From assembly GCA_030146365.1 (NCBI GenBank), contig JASLBU010000136.1:1-13955 (forward strand): a DNA stretch of 13,955 nt, written 5' to 3'. Source of the stretch: Candidatus Limnocylindria bacterium (GTDB lineage Bacteria > Chloroflexota > Limnocylindria > QHBO01). The position numbers were made by a program, and so were the translations under genes. The notes under the pieces were generated by a model, which ran no database searches, was not told the DNA's origin, and saw only the letters and a list, made by a program, of their open reading frames with translations. This document shows positions 1 through 6,319 of the stretch, piece after piece (the first letter of the stretch is position 1; every line of letters starts with the position of its first letter).

Positions 1-217
1 GGGCGAGGCGCCGCGTGCCCTCCATGGTGCTGAGCTGCTGCGCCGGCCCGTACGGGGTGAGCACGTCCGCGAGCAGCGCGCCGGCGATGATGATGCCGAG
101 CAGCACGAGGCCGGCGACGGCGGAGCGCTGGCGCAGGATCGACCCGACGGTGTCGCGCAGCAGGCTGGAGCCGGCCTCCTGCCGGGCACGAGCCGCGGGC
201 GTGACGGCGGCGGTCAT
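1..217 (-). CDS. DppC/OppC-type ABC transporter permease, N-terminal part (cut by window edge)
   Basis: This is the first 72 residues of a membrane permease that continues beyond position 1. The fragment has a basic, amphipathic cytoplasmic start (a run containing LLRDTVGSILRQRSAVAG), then one hydrophobic segment at about residues 34-51, then the periplasmic turn ADVLTPYGP. That pattern matches the OppC_N region of dipeptide/oligopeptide/nickel permeases, in which the first helix is followed by a short L-x-P-Y/H-x-P motif. The start ATG at 217-215 overlaps the stop of the upstream DppB-type gene (ATGA, four bases), so the two permease subunits are probably translated together and form the heterodimeric channel of one importer. 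The conserved EAA loop that contacts the ATPase would be outside the window. The substrate cannot be told. The family call is fairly secure, mostly because of the operon context. Confidence 0.85.
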   Translation of the reverse strand, partial: MTAAVTPAARARQEAGSSLLRDTVGSILRQRSAVAGLVLLGIIIAGALLADVLTPYGPAQQLSTMEGTRRLA

Positions 218-1290
218 CGCAACCGGATCCGTGGATCAAGGTAGGCGTACGACACGTCGACGATCAGGTTGATCGTGACGTACACCAGCGCGGTGACGAG
301 CGTGAACGCCTGGACCACGATGTAGTCACGGCTGCGGATCGCCTCGAACAGCGCCGATCCGACGCCGGGCAGGAGGAAGATCGTCTCCGTCAGCACCGCC
401 CCCGACAGCAGCGCGCCCAGGGACAGGCCGATGACGGTGACGACGGGCAGGAGCGCATTCCGGAAGGCGTGGCGTTGGTTCACGATCCGCTCCGAGGCCC
501 CCTTGGCGCGGGCAGTGCGCACGTAGTCGAGGCCCAGCACGTCCAGCATGCTCGAGCGCGTCATGCGCGCGATGATCGCCATCGGGATGGTCCCGAGCGC
601 AATCATCGGCAGCAGAAGATGCCGCAGCCCGTCCAGGAACGGCTCCCACTGGCCGCTGATGAGCGACGACAGGATGGTCATGTTCGACACGAAGTCGAGC
701 ACGGCGCGCGGGAAACCCTGGACGTCCTCCATGCCCCACGCGAGGGCGAGCTCCTCGTGCGGCACGCCGGCGCTGAGCAGCCCGGAGGGCGGGAGCGCGA
801 ACGGCGTTCCGCGCAGGACGACGGCGAAGAAGTAGGCGAGCAGCAGGCCGAGCACGAAGACCGGGACGGAGACGCCGAGGTTGGCGACGACCATGGTCGC
901 CACGTCGGCCGGCGAGTTGCGGCGCATCGCCGACAGGCGGCCCAGCGCAATCCCCACGATGCTCGCGAAGAGGAGGGCGAAGAGCGTGAGCTCCCGGGTC
1001 ACCGGCAGCCGCTCGACCAGGATGTCGGCCACGTCGCGGCCCTGCTGGATGGAGCGACCCAGGTTGCCGGTGGCGAGGTCGCCCAGGTAGCCGACGAACT
1101 GCACGGGGATCGGCTGGTCGAGCCCGAAGCGGCGGCTGAACTCGGCGCACAGCTGGGGCGTCGCACGTTCCTGCAGCGCGGCGATGCAAGGATCGCCGGG
1201 CAGCAGGCGCGTCATCGTGAAGACGAGGAACACGATCCCGAACAGGACCGGCAGGGTGAGCAGGACTCGGCGGCCGATGAACGCGAGCAT
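214..1290 (-). CDS. DppB/OppB-type ABC transporter permease
   Basis: This is an inner-membrane permease subunit of a peptide/nickel-class ABC importer, 358 residues, within the usual DppB range. The N-terminus (MLAFIGRRVL, then LPVLFGIVFLVF and RLLPGDP) is the standard first helix and loop. Further hydrophobic segments lie near residues 100-120, 135-160, 225-245, 280-305 and 325-347. The cytoplasmic EAA-like loop that docks on the ATPase is at about 255-285 (DYVRTARAKG, then RHAFRNALLP), and the C-terminus ends YAYLDPRIRLR, typical of DppB. Residues 161-222 form a rather long loop between helices, also common in this family. The stop overlaps the start of the DppC-type partner by four bases. 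The start ATG at 1290-1288 lacks a convincing Shine-Dalgarno, and a strong hairpin lies 28 bases upstream. The binding protein precedes it; no ATPase gene is within the window. Confidence 0.95.
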   Translation of the reverse strand: MLAFIGRRVLLTLPVLFGIVFLVFTMTRLLPGDPCIAALQERATPQLCAEFSRRFGLDQPIPVQFVGYLGDLATGNLGRSIQQGRDVADILVERLPVTRELTLFALLFASIVGIALGRLSAMRRNSPADVATMVVANLGVSVPVFVLGLLLAYFFAVVLRGTPFALPPSGLLSAGVPHEELALAWGMEDVQGFPRAVLDFVSNMTILSSLISGQWEPFLDGLRHLLLPMIALGTIPMAIIARMTRSSMLDVLGLDYVRTARAKGASERIVNQRHAFRNALLPVVTVIGLSLGALLSGAVLTETIFLLPGVGSALFEAIRSRDYIVVQAFTLVTALVYVTINLIVDVSYAYLDPRIRLR

Positions 1291-1318
1291 GGGCGGCTCA
1301 GGTAACGAGAGATGTGCG

Positions 1319-1348
1319 TTGGGGCGCCGCCCTGTGGCGGCGCCCCAA
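1319..1348 (-). promoter_or_regulatory. Intercistronic hairpin between binding-protein and permease genes
   Basis: A perfect 13-bp inverted repeat (arm TTGGGGCGCCGCC) with a 4-base loop lies 31 bases after the binding-protein stop and 28 bases before the DppB-type start. In the transcribed strand it is not followed by a T-run (next bases CGCACATC), so it is not a classic intrinsic terminator. Such hairpins between a binding-protein gene and its permeases commonly act as partial terminators or protect the upstream mRNA from 3' decay, so that far more binding protein than permease is made. The structure is seen directly; the role is inferred. Confidence 0.7.
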
Positions 1349-1379
1349 ACGATAGCGGGTCAGGAAACGGATCCGAGGG

Positions 1380-3146
1380 TTACTCCGCCGGCGGGTTGAG
1401 GTATCCACCCCACAGCGCGCCGAAGTAGGTGAAGCTCCCGTCGCGCCCGACGTGCGCCGGATGCTCCGCATCCCACTGGACGGCGTAGCTCATCACCACG
1501 TCGTTCGCGTCGAATGCCGATCCGTCGTGGAAGGTGACGCCCTGTCGCAGGGTGCACGTCCACTCGGTCAGATCGTCGTTCGGCGCGCACTCCTCGGCAA
1601 GCCCTGGCATCGCCTCTGTGCCGCCGATCTCGTAGGCGTACAGCGACTCCTTGACCTGCTCGCAGACGCGCAGCGCCTCGCCATCGGTCTCGTCGGCGCA
1701 GTACAGCCCGCCCGGCTCGGCGTTCTGGAGGAACACCAGCTGGTCATCCGCGCCGGGGCTCACGACAGCAAGGCTCTCGTTGCTGAGCGGGGATGAATGG
1801 CCACCCTCGTTGTCCGCGTGCCAGGCCACGCCCGACCCGCCGTGGGCGATCGGGACCATGGGCACGTGCTCGCGGATCGCGTTGTTCGCGGCCTCGTAGG
1901 CCGCCTGGCGATCGGCTTCCTCGACGCTCGAGGCACCCTCGGCCAGCGGACCGGTGATGTCCTCGAAGGTGTCGCCGAACTGGGCCGACGCACCGCCACC
2001 GAAGTGGTAGTCGAGGAAGTTGGTCGGGTCCGGATAGTCCGCACCCCAGCCGAGCATGTGGATGCCCGGGAGCAGGCCTGCATCGGCGTTGTCGAGGTAG
2101 GCCGTGTCGTCCTGCACATCGATGTCCGCCGTGATGCCGAGCTCCGCGAGCTGTGCCTGGAGGTTCGCCGCCACCTGCTCGGGAGCCGGCAGGTAGCCGC
2201 GCACCGCCGCGCGGAGGTGGATGGTCGTCTCGAAGCCGTCCGGATAGCCGGCATCGGCCAGCATCTGGATCGCGGCCTCTCGGTCGAACTCGTACCACTC
2301 CTCGCCCTCGCATCCGAACGGGATGGCGCACGGCGTGAAGTGGGTTGCGACCTCGGAGCCCGGCGGGAAGAAGTCGTCGACGATCTGCTGGCGGTCGATG
2401 CCCATGGCGATCGCCTGCCGAACCTGCTCGTTCGCGAAGGGGTTCGTGCTGTTGTCGAAGCCCTCGACCTTCGGGTTGTTGTTGAACCCGAAGTAGAGCG
2501 TGTTCAGGCCTTCGCGCGGGTAGAGCGCCAGGCTGTCGTCGGCCTCGATCGTCTCGAAGTCGTCCGGACCGGGATTGTCGATGCCATCGACCGAGCCGGA
2601 CTGCAGCTCGACGAGCCGCTGCGCGGCCTCGGTGCTCCAGCGGAAGATCGCCGTGGAGCTCAGCGGTGCGTCGCCCCAATAGTCCTCGAAGGCGCTCAGG
2701 GTGATGTCGCTGCCGCGGTTCCAGGCGTCCAACTGGTAGGGGCCGGTGCCATTGACGTTTTCGATGATCGAGCCGTCGGTGCCGTACTGCTCGAGCCAGG
2801 CGGTGTCGTCGATCGCGAACGCGGAGAAGGCGATCTTCGGCAGGAACGCAACGTCAGGCGCGCACAGGGTGAAGACGACCGTGTGCTCGTCCTCGGCGCG
2901 GATCTCGCTGATGTTGCTTGCATTGTCGTCCGCGCCGCATTCGGCCGGACCGTCCTCCGGGTAGGACATGGCCGTGAACTCCGCGTCGGCCGAGGGCTCC
3001 GCCCCCTCCGACTCGGTCCCCTCCGACTCGGCCGCGGCCGGCTCGGACTCCTCCGTGCCGGGCGACTCGCTGCCACCCTGCTGCCCGCAGGCAGCCAGGA
3101 CGAGCGCGAGGACGGCAAAGATGGAGAACAGTCTCCAGGTGCGCAT
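1380..3146 (-). CDS. Family-5 (peptide/nickel-type) ABC solute-binding lipoprotein with circularly permuted domain order
   Basis: This is the extracytoplasmic substrate receptor of the importer encoded downstream, 588 residues. A lipoprotein signal (MRTWRLFSIF, hydrophobic stretch, lipobox LAAC with Cys20) is followed by an acidic Ser/Glu/Ala linker at about 21-66. Residues 79-115 (NISEIRAEDEHTVVFTL, then PDVAFLPKIAF) match a segment that in ordinary SBP_bac_5 proteins such as DppA lies 120 or more residues into the mature chain. NGTGPYQLDAWNRG at 132-145, QRLVELQSG at 176-184, FANEQVRQAIAMGIDRQQIV at 237-256, YPDGFETTIHL at 301-311 and VPMVPIAHGG at 428-437 follow in normal order up to the usual C-terminus near 460. 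Residues 469-588 are then the usual N-terminus: LVFLQNAEPGGLY, YAYEIGGTEAMPGLAE, LRQGVTFHDGSAFDANDVV, then a stop. The start ATG at 3146-3144 follows GGAGG by seven bases. Eight cysteines besides the lipid-modified one are spaced as near pairs. Ligand unknown. Confidence 0.93.
   Translation of the reverse strand: MRTWRLFSIFAVLALVLAACGQQGGSESPGTEESEPAAAESEGTESEGAEPSADAEFTAMSYPEDGPAECGADDNASNISEIRAEDEHTVVFTLCAPDVAFLPKIAFSAFAIDDTAWLEQYGTDGSIIENVNGTGPYQLDAWNRGSDITLSAFEDYWGDAPLSSTAIFRWSTEAAQRLVELQSGSVDGIDNPGPDDFETIEADDSLALYPREGLNTLYFGFNNNPKVEGFDNSTNPFANEQVRQAIAMGIDRQQIVDDFFPPGSEVATHFTPCAIPFGCEGEEWYEFDREAAIQMLADAGYPDGFETTIHLRAAVRGYLPAPEQVAANLQAQLAELGITADIDVQDDTAYLDNADAGLLPGIHMLGWGADYPDPTNFLDYHFGGGASAQFGDTFEDITGPLAEGASSVEEADRQAAYEAANNAIREHVPMVPIAHGGSGVAWHADNEGGHSSPLSNESLAVVSPGADDQLVFLQNAEPGGLYCADETDGEALRVCEQVKESLYAYEIGGTEAMPGLAEECAPNDDLTEWTCTLRQGVTFHDGSAFDANDVVMSYAVQWDAEHPAHVGRDGSFTYFGALWGGYLNPPAE
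3003..3031 (-). repeat. Two-copy 15-bp tandem repeat in the lipoprotein linker
   Basis: CCCCTCCGACTCGG occurs at 3003-3016 and again at 3018-3031, a period of 15 bases. Within the binding-protein gene it encodes two copies of an ESEG-type unit in the acidic Ser/Glu linker between the lipid anchor and the folded part. The repeat keeps the frame, so copy-number change would lengthen or shorten the tether by five residues at a time. Confidence 0.8.
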
Positions 3147-3153
3147 CCAGGTT

Positions 3154-3158
3154 CCTCC
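3154..3158 (-). promoter_or_regulatory. Ribosome binding site of the binding-protein gene
   Basis: GGAGG in the minus strand, seven bases before the ATG at 3146-3144. It is the clearest Shine-Dalgarno in the window and fixes the start of the lipoprotein exactly where the signal peptide begins, although the frame stays open for about 900 bases further upstream. Confidence 0.85.
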
Positions 3159-3216
3159 AAACGATGGTGCTGGCCTGAACCTCCGCGGCTCGCCCGACAC
3201 GCGCCGGGGATCCGGG

Positions 3217-3264
3217 GCTGATTCATCAGCAGAACAGTTCGCTAGTCTTGCACACTCCCGTGCA
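3217..3264 (-). promoter_or_regulatory. Two short inverted repeats upstream of the binding-protein gene
   Basis: The 119-base gap between the anti-sigma stop and the binding-protein start holds GCTGAT-TC-ATCAGC at 3217-3230 and TGCAC-ACTCCC-GTGCA at 3249-3264. The first is compact enough to be an operator half-site pair. The second sits one base past the anti-sigma stop and could fold as a weak 5-bp hairpin. No convincing -35/-10 pair stands out, though a GAAC motif lies in GCGAACTG between them. Function is speculative. Confidence 0.3.
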
Positions 3265-3265
3265 T

Positions 3266-3970
3266 TCAGGAAGGCTCGCCGGGCTCCATCGGCTCGGTCG
3301 CCACCGGCGTCGTCTCGGGCGCCGCGGAGGCGGTGCCGCCGGTGGGATCTGGTGACTGAAGCGGACGGAAGATGACCTGGAACTCGGTCGCCGGTGCGTC
3401 GTCGTCGGCGGCCTCGCCCGCCGGCGGCGGCGACACCCGAGCGCCGGCCCTCGTCATCGCGGCTTCCGGATCCGCGCGCCGCGGGGCACTGATGCCCTCG
3501 GGCCCTTCCTGGCCGGAGAGCGATGACAGGGCGACCGGCATGCGCGGGATCTGCTGCAGCGCCGTGACCTCCGGCTCGGCGACCGCGTCGGTGCCACTCG
3601 GAACGGCGACCGGGATGACCTCCATGTTGAGCGCCAGGATGAGCGCCAGGCCGGTGCCGGCCATGGCGGTCGACGTGCGCAGCCGGCTCACGACGCCGAG
3701 CGAACGGGTCCACCACACCGCGAAGCGGCTGGGCTCCGGAGCCTGGGCGCGTGCCAGGATGCGGTCCCACGCGCGGGACGAAGGCTGCATGCCCTCGATC
3801 CGGGCCGCGAGGGCGACGCGCAGCTGGCGGACCATCTGCCGGTCGTAGCCGACCTCGTCGCGGCATGCCTGGCAGCCGGCCAGGTGGTCCAGGTGCGGCT
3901 GGGAGCTCGGACCGAACTCGCCGAAGCGGGCGAGCCACAGCAGCTCCCGGCAGATGCGGCGGCACCTCAT
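3266..3970 (-). CDS. Zinc-binding (ZAS-type) membrane anti-sigma factor
   Basis: This 234-residue protein is the probable partner and inhibitor of the sigma factor encoded immediately upstream. Its cytoplasmic N-terminal part carries the zinc-binding anti-sigma signature H29-x3-C33-x2-C36 (sequence HLAGCQAC), with an earlier cysteine at 7 that could complete the metal site. A basic region precedes one membrane segment at about 99-120 (AMAGTGLALILALNMEVIPVAV). The outer part, residues 121-234, is rich in Pro, Ala, Glu and Ser and looks mostly disordered, with no recognisable sensor domain. The start ATG at 3970-3968 overlaps the sigma stop by four bases (ATGA), so the pair is probably made in fixed ratio. 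In the family, binding of this domain keeps sigma from RNA polymerase until a signal, often redox or envelope stress, releases it. The signal here cannot be read from sequence. Confidence 0.85.
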   Translation of the reverse strand: MRCRRICRELLWLARFGEFGPSSQPHLDHLAGCQACRDEVGYDRQMVRQLRVALAARIEGMQPSSRAWDRILARAQAPEPSRFAVWWTRSLGVVSRLRTSTAMAGTGLALILALNMEVIPVAVPSGTDAVAEPEVTALQQIPRMPVALSSLSGQEGPEGISAPRRADPEAAMTRAGARVSPPPAGEAADDDAPATEFQVIFRPLQSPDPTGGTASAAPETTPVATEPMEPGEPS

Positions 3971-4560
3971 CGGCCGGAGACCTTGACGGGAGCCGGGGTG
4001 CCGACCGGGAGGCGACGCTCGACCGGCAGGCGGGCGCGGAGCGCCTTGAGCGCATAGTGGAGCCGCGACTTCATCGTCCCGACGTTGCAGTCCGCGATCT
4101 CCGCAGCCTCCGCCAGGCTGTAGCCGTGGAGGTAGTAGAGGATGATCGCCGTCTGCTGCTTGGGCGGCAGCGCGTCGATGCCGCGCTGCAGGACCTCGAG
4201 GACCTCGCGGGACTCCACGACCTGGTCGGGACGCGCCGCAAGGTCCACGACCAGGTTGGTGATGAGGCTGGTGATCGGCTCTGCCAGGGCCTTGCGACGG
4301 CTCACGCGGCTGTAGCAGAGGTTGATCGTCACGCGCTGGAGCCACGGGAGCGGTGAGCGTGCCGGGTCGAGCCGTTCGCGTACGCGGTACGCCTTCACGA
4401 AGCAGTCCTGGAGGACCTCCTCGGCGAGGAACGGGTCGCGCGTGATGGCCAGGGCCGTCGCATACACGGGACGCTTGAACCTGTTGAAGAACTCCTCGAA
4501 CGCATCCAGATCGCTGCCCTGCATGCGCTCGACGAGGTCGTCCGGCTGTGTCGCTTCCAC
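3967..4560 (-). CDS. ECF-type RNA polymerase sigma factor
   Basis: This is an alternative sigma factor of 197 residues, the normal ECF length. Region 2 spans about residues 18-90 (DAFEEFFNRFKRPVYATAL, then RDPFLAEEVLQDCFVKAY and LPWLQRVTINLCYSRVSRRK), covering core binding and -10 recognition. Region 4 spans about 122-173 (GIDALPPKQQTAIILYYLHG, YSLAEAAEIADCNVGTMKSRLHYALKAL in successive pieces), the helix-turn-helix that reads the -35 element. I chose the GTG at 4560-4558 because it puts the first residues just before region 2 and follows AAGGA at short spacing. The frame stays open to 4812, but that would add a basic, proline-rich stretch overlapping gcvPB. The anti-sigma gene overlaps its stop. 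The pair stands between the glycine cleavage operon and the ABC importer, so it may control the importer; that is inference. Confidence 0.92.
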   Translation of the reverse strand: MEATQPDDLVERMQGSDLDAFEEFFNRFKRPVYATALAITRDPFLAEEVLQDCFVKAYRVRERLDPARSPLPWLQRVTINLCYSRVSRRKALAEPITSLITNLVVDLAARPDQVVESREVLEVLQRGIDALPPKQQTAIILYYLHGYSLAEAAEIADCNVGTMKSRLHYALKALRARLPVERRLPVGTPAPVKVSGR

Positions 4561-4598
4561 TGGATCCTTGTCTGCCCTCGGACCGTGGCGGGTTTGTG

Positions 4599-4627
4599 AT
4601 AGTACCCCCGCCCGTCCAGGAAGGTTC
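4599..4627 (-). promoter_or_regulatory. Candidate promoter of the sigma/anti-sigma pair
   Basis: In the 91-base gap after gcvPB the minus strand shows GAACCT (4627-4622) and, after 17 bases, TACTAT (4604-4599). GAAC-type -35 elements are characteristic of ECF sigma factors, which often transcribe their own gene, while TACTAT is closer to a housekeeping -10. The two readings conflict, so this is only a candidate. It would give a 5' leader of about 30 bases. Confidence 0.3.
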
Positions 4628-4651
4628 ACGCTCTCGGATGCGGGGAGGCGC

Positions 4652-6319
4652 CTAGGCGGTCGGGGCGTCGGGGGTGGGCGGACCCGGCGGCGCCTGTGGC
4701 TCAGGTGGCTCGTCGCCGAAGGCGTGGCGCAGATCCGGTCGACGCGCAGCGGCCGCCTCGTCGAGCCTGCCGACCGGCGTGGTGATCGGAGCACGCTTGA
4801 TGGATGCCGCATCGCTCGCCGCCGTCTCGGCGATTTCGTGCATGACGTCGACGAAGCGGTCGAGCGTCTCCAGGCTCTCCGTCTCGGTCGGCTCGATCAT
4901 CAGCGCCTCCTCGACGATGAGCGGGAAGTAGATCGTCGGCGGATGGATGCCGTGGTCAAGGATCGCCTTGGCGATGTCGAGGGTGGTGACGCCATGCTCC
5001 CGCTTCTGCCGGCGGCCGCTGAACACGACCTCGTGCTTGCAGATGCGGTCATACGGCAGCTCGTAGGCCTCCGAGAGGCGCACGCGAAGGTAGTTCGCGG
5101 CCAGGACGGCGTCGTCGCTCACAGTGCGCAGGCCGTCGCCGCCGTTGCTTCGGATGTAGGTGTACGCCCGCACGAACATCCCGAAGTTGCCGTGGCAGCT
5201 GCGCACCTTGCCGATGCTCTTCGGCCGATCATCGTCCAGGGCGAAGCGCGCATCCGGCGTCGAACGCCCGCTCCAGGCGTTCCGTCGCACCTCGTCGGGG
5301 TCCCCCTCCACCAGCGTCGGGATCGGCGCCGGGAGGTAGGGCTCCATCCGCTCGCTCACGCCCACGGGCCCGGCTCCGGGTCCCCCGCCGCCGTGCGGCG
5401 TGCTGAACGTCTTGTGCAGGTTGAAATGCATGACGTCGAAGCCGGCGGCACCGGGGCGGAAGCGGCCGAGGATGGCGTTGAGATTGGCGCCGTCCATGTA
5501 GGCGATTGCCCCCGCATCCTTCACCGCTGCGATGACCTGGTCGATCTGGTCCTCGAAGATCCCGAGCGTGGACGGGTTGGTGATCATCAGCGCGGCGACG
5601 TCCGGGCCGAGCGCGGCGCGCAGCGCCTCCAGATCGATGCCGCCACGGTCGTTCGACCGGATGGTGACCGCCTGGTAGCCGACCATGGTGGCGGTCGCCG
5701 GGTTCGTCCCATGCGAGCTGTCCGGCACCAGCACCTTGGTGCGCCGCTCGCCCTCGCCGTTCGCGCGGTGGTAGGCGCGGGCCATCAGCAACCCGGTCAG
5801 CTCCCCGTGCGCGCCGGCCGCGGGCTGGAGGCTGACCGCCGGGAAGCCGCTGATCTCCTTGAGCAGCTCCGCCAGCAGCCACATCAGCTCCAGGCTGCCC
5901 TGGCTGAGCGCCTCCGGGTCGAGGGGATGCGACTCCGCCAGCCCGGGCAGCCGGGCAGCCCACTCGTTGACCTTCGGGTTGTACTTCATGGTGCACGACC
6001 CGAGCGGGTAGAAGCCGAGGTCGATCGCGTGGTTCAGGTGCGCCAGCCGGTTGAAGTGCCGCAGCAGGTCCAGCTCGCTGACCTCGGGCAGCCGGGGCGC
6101 ACGGGTTCGACGGGCGGCCGCGGGCAGCTCCGGCTGATCGGCCGCTGCGGACCGGGCCGCGTCCGAGGCTGCAGGGAAGCGCACCGCGCGCCGCTGCGGG
6201 CGCGAGGCCTCGAAGATGAGCGGCTCCACGATCGAGAGCCCCTCGCCGCCAGCCGCACCGCTGAAGGCGGAGCCGCGCCCGGAGCCATCGGCTCGTCCGG
6301 GCGGTTCGGCCACGCTCAC
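4652..6319 (-). CDS. gcvPB: Glycine dehydrogenase (decarboxylating) subunit 2, glycine cleavage P protein
   Basis: This is the PLP-binding half of the split P protein, which decarboxylates glycine and passes the aminomethyl group to lipoylated GcvH. The pyridoxal lysine is K303 in [17 protein letters not shown]. Other family blocks are [16 protein letters not shown] at 101-116, [17 protein letters not shown] at 157-173, [11 protein letters not shown] at 200-210 and [12 protein letters not shown] at 274-285. The start is a GTG at 6319-6317, chosen because it overlaps the gcvPA stop as GTGA. At 555 residues it is longer than the roughly 480-500 usual for GcvPB. The excess is a Gly/Ser-rich N-terminus of about 28 residues before the conserved PLIFE block and a Pro/Ala-rich tail after about residue 525. 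It is the last gene of the operon; a 91-base gap follows before the sigma gene, with no clear terminator. Confidence 0.97.
   Translation of the reverse strand: MSVAEPPGRADGSGRGSAFSGAAGGEGLSIVEPLIFEASRPQRRAVRFPAASDAARSAAADQPELPAAARRTRAPRLPEVSELDLLRHFNRLAHLNHAIDLGFYPLGSCTMKYNPKVNEWAARLPGLAESHPLDPEALSQGSLELMWLLAELLKEISGFPAVSLQPAAGAHGELTGLLMARAYHRANGEGERRTKVLVPDSSHGTNPATATMVGYQAVTIRSNDRGGIDLEALRAALGPDVAALMITNPSTLGIFEDQIDQVIAAVKDAGAIAYMDGANLNAILGRFRPGAAGFDVMHFNLHKTFSTPHGGGGPGAGPVGVSERMEPYLPAPIPTLVEGDPDEVRRNAWSGRSTPDARFALDDDRPKSIGKVRSCHGNFGMFVRAYTYIRSNGGDGLRTVSDDAVLAANYLRVRLSEAYELPYDRICKHEVVFSGRRQKREHGVTTLDIAKAILDHGIHPPTIYFPLIVEEALMIEPTETESLETLDRFVDVMHEIAETAASDAASIKRAPITTPVGRLDEAAAARRPDLRHAFGDEPPEPQAPPGPPTPDAPTA

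Noticed and set aside
1797..3221. A 474-codon plus-strand frame opposite the binding protein
   Set aside because: Same reason: mirror of a well-supported gene, with low-complexity Arg/Val/Glu composition.
3147..4055. In-frame open extension of the binding-protein frame upstream over the anti-sigma gene (891 codons in all)
   Set aside because: A strong GGAGG, the signal peptide and the lipobox fix the start at 3146. The upstream part is another frame of the anti-sigma gene, not a fusion.
4561..4812. Longer sigma factor start at 4812 (281 residues)
   Set aside because: It would overlap gcvPB and add a basic Pro/Ser-rich stretch unlike any ECF sigma N-terminus; the GTG at 4560 gives the normal length.
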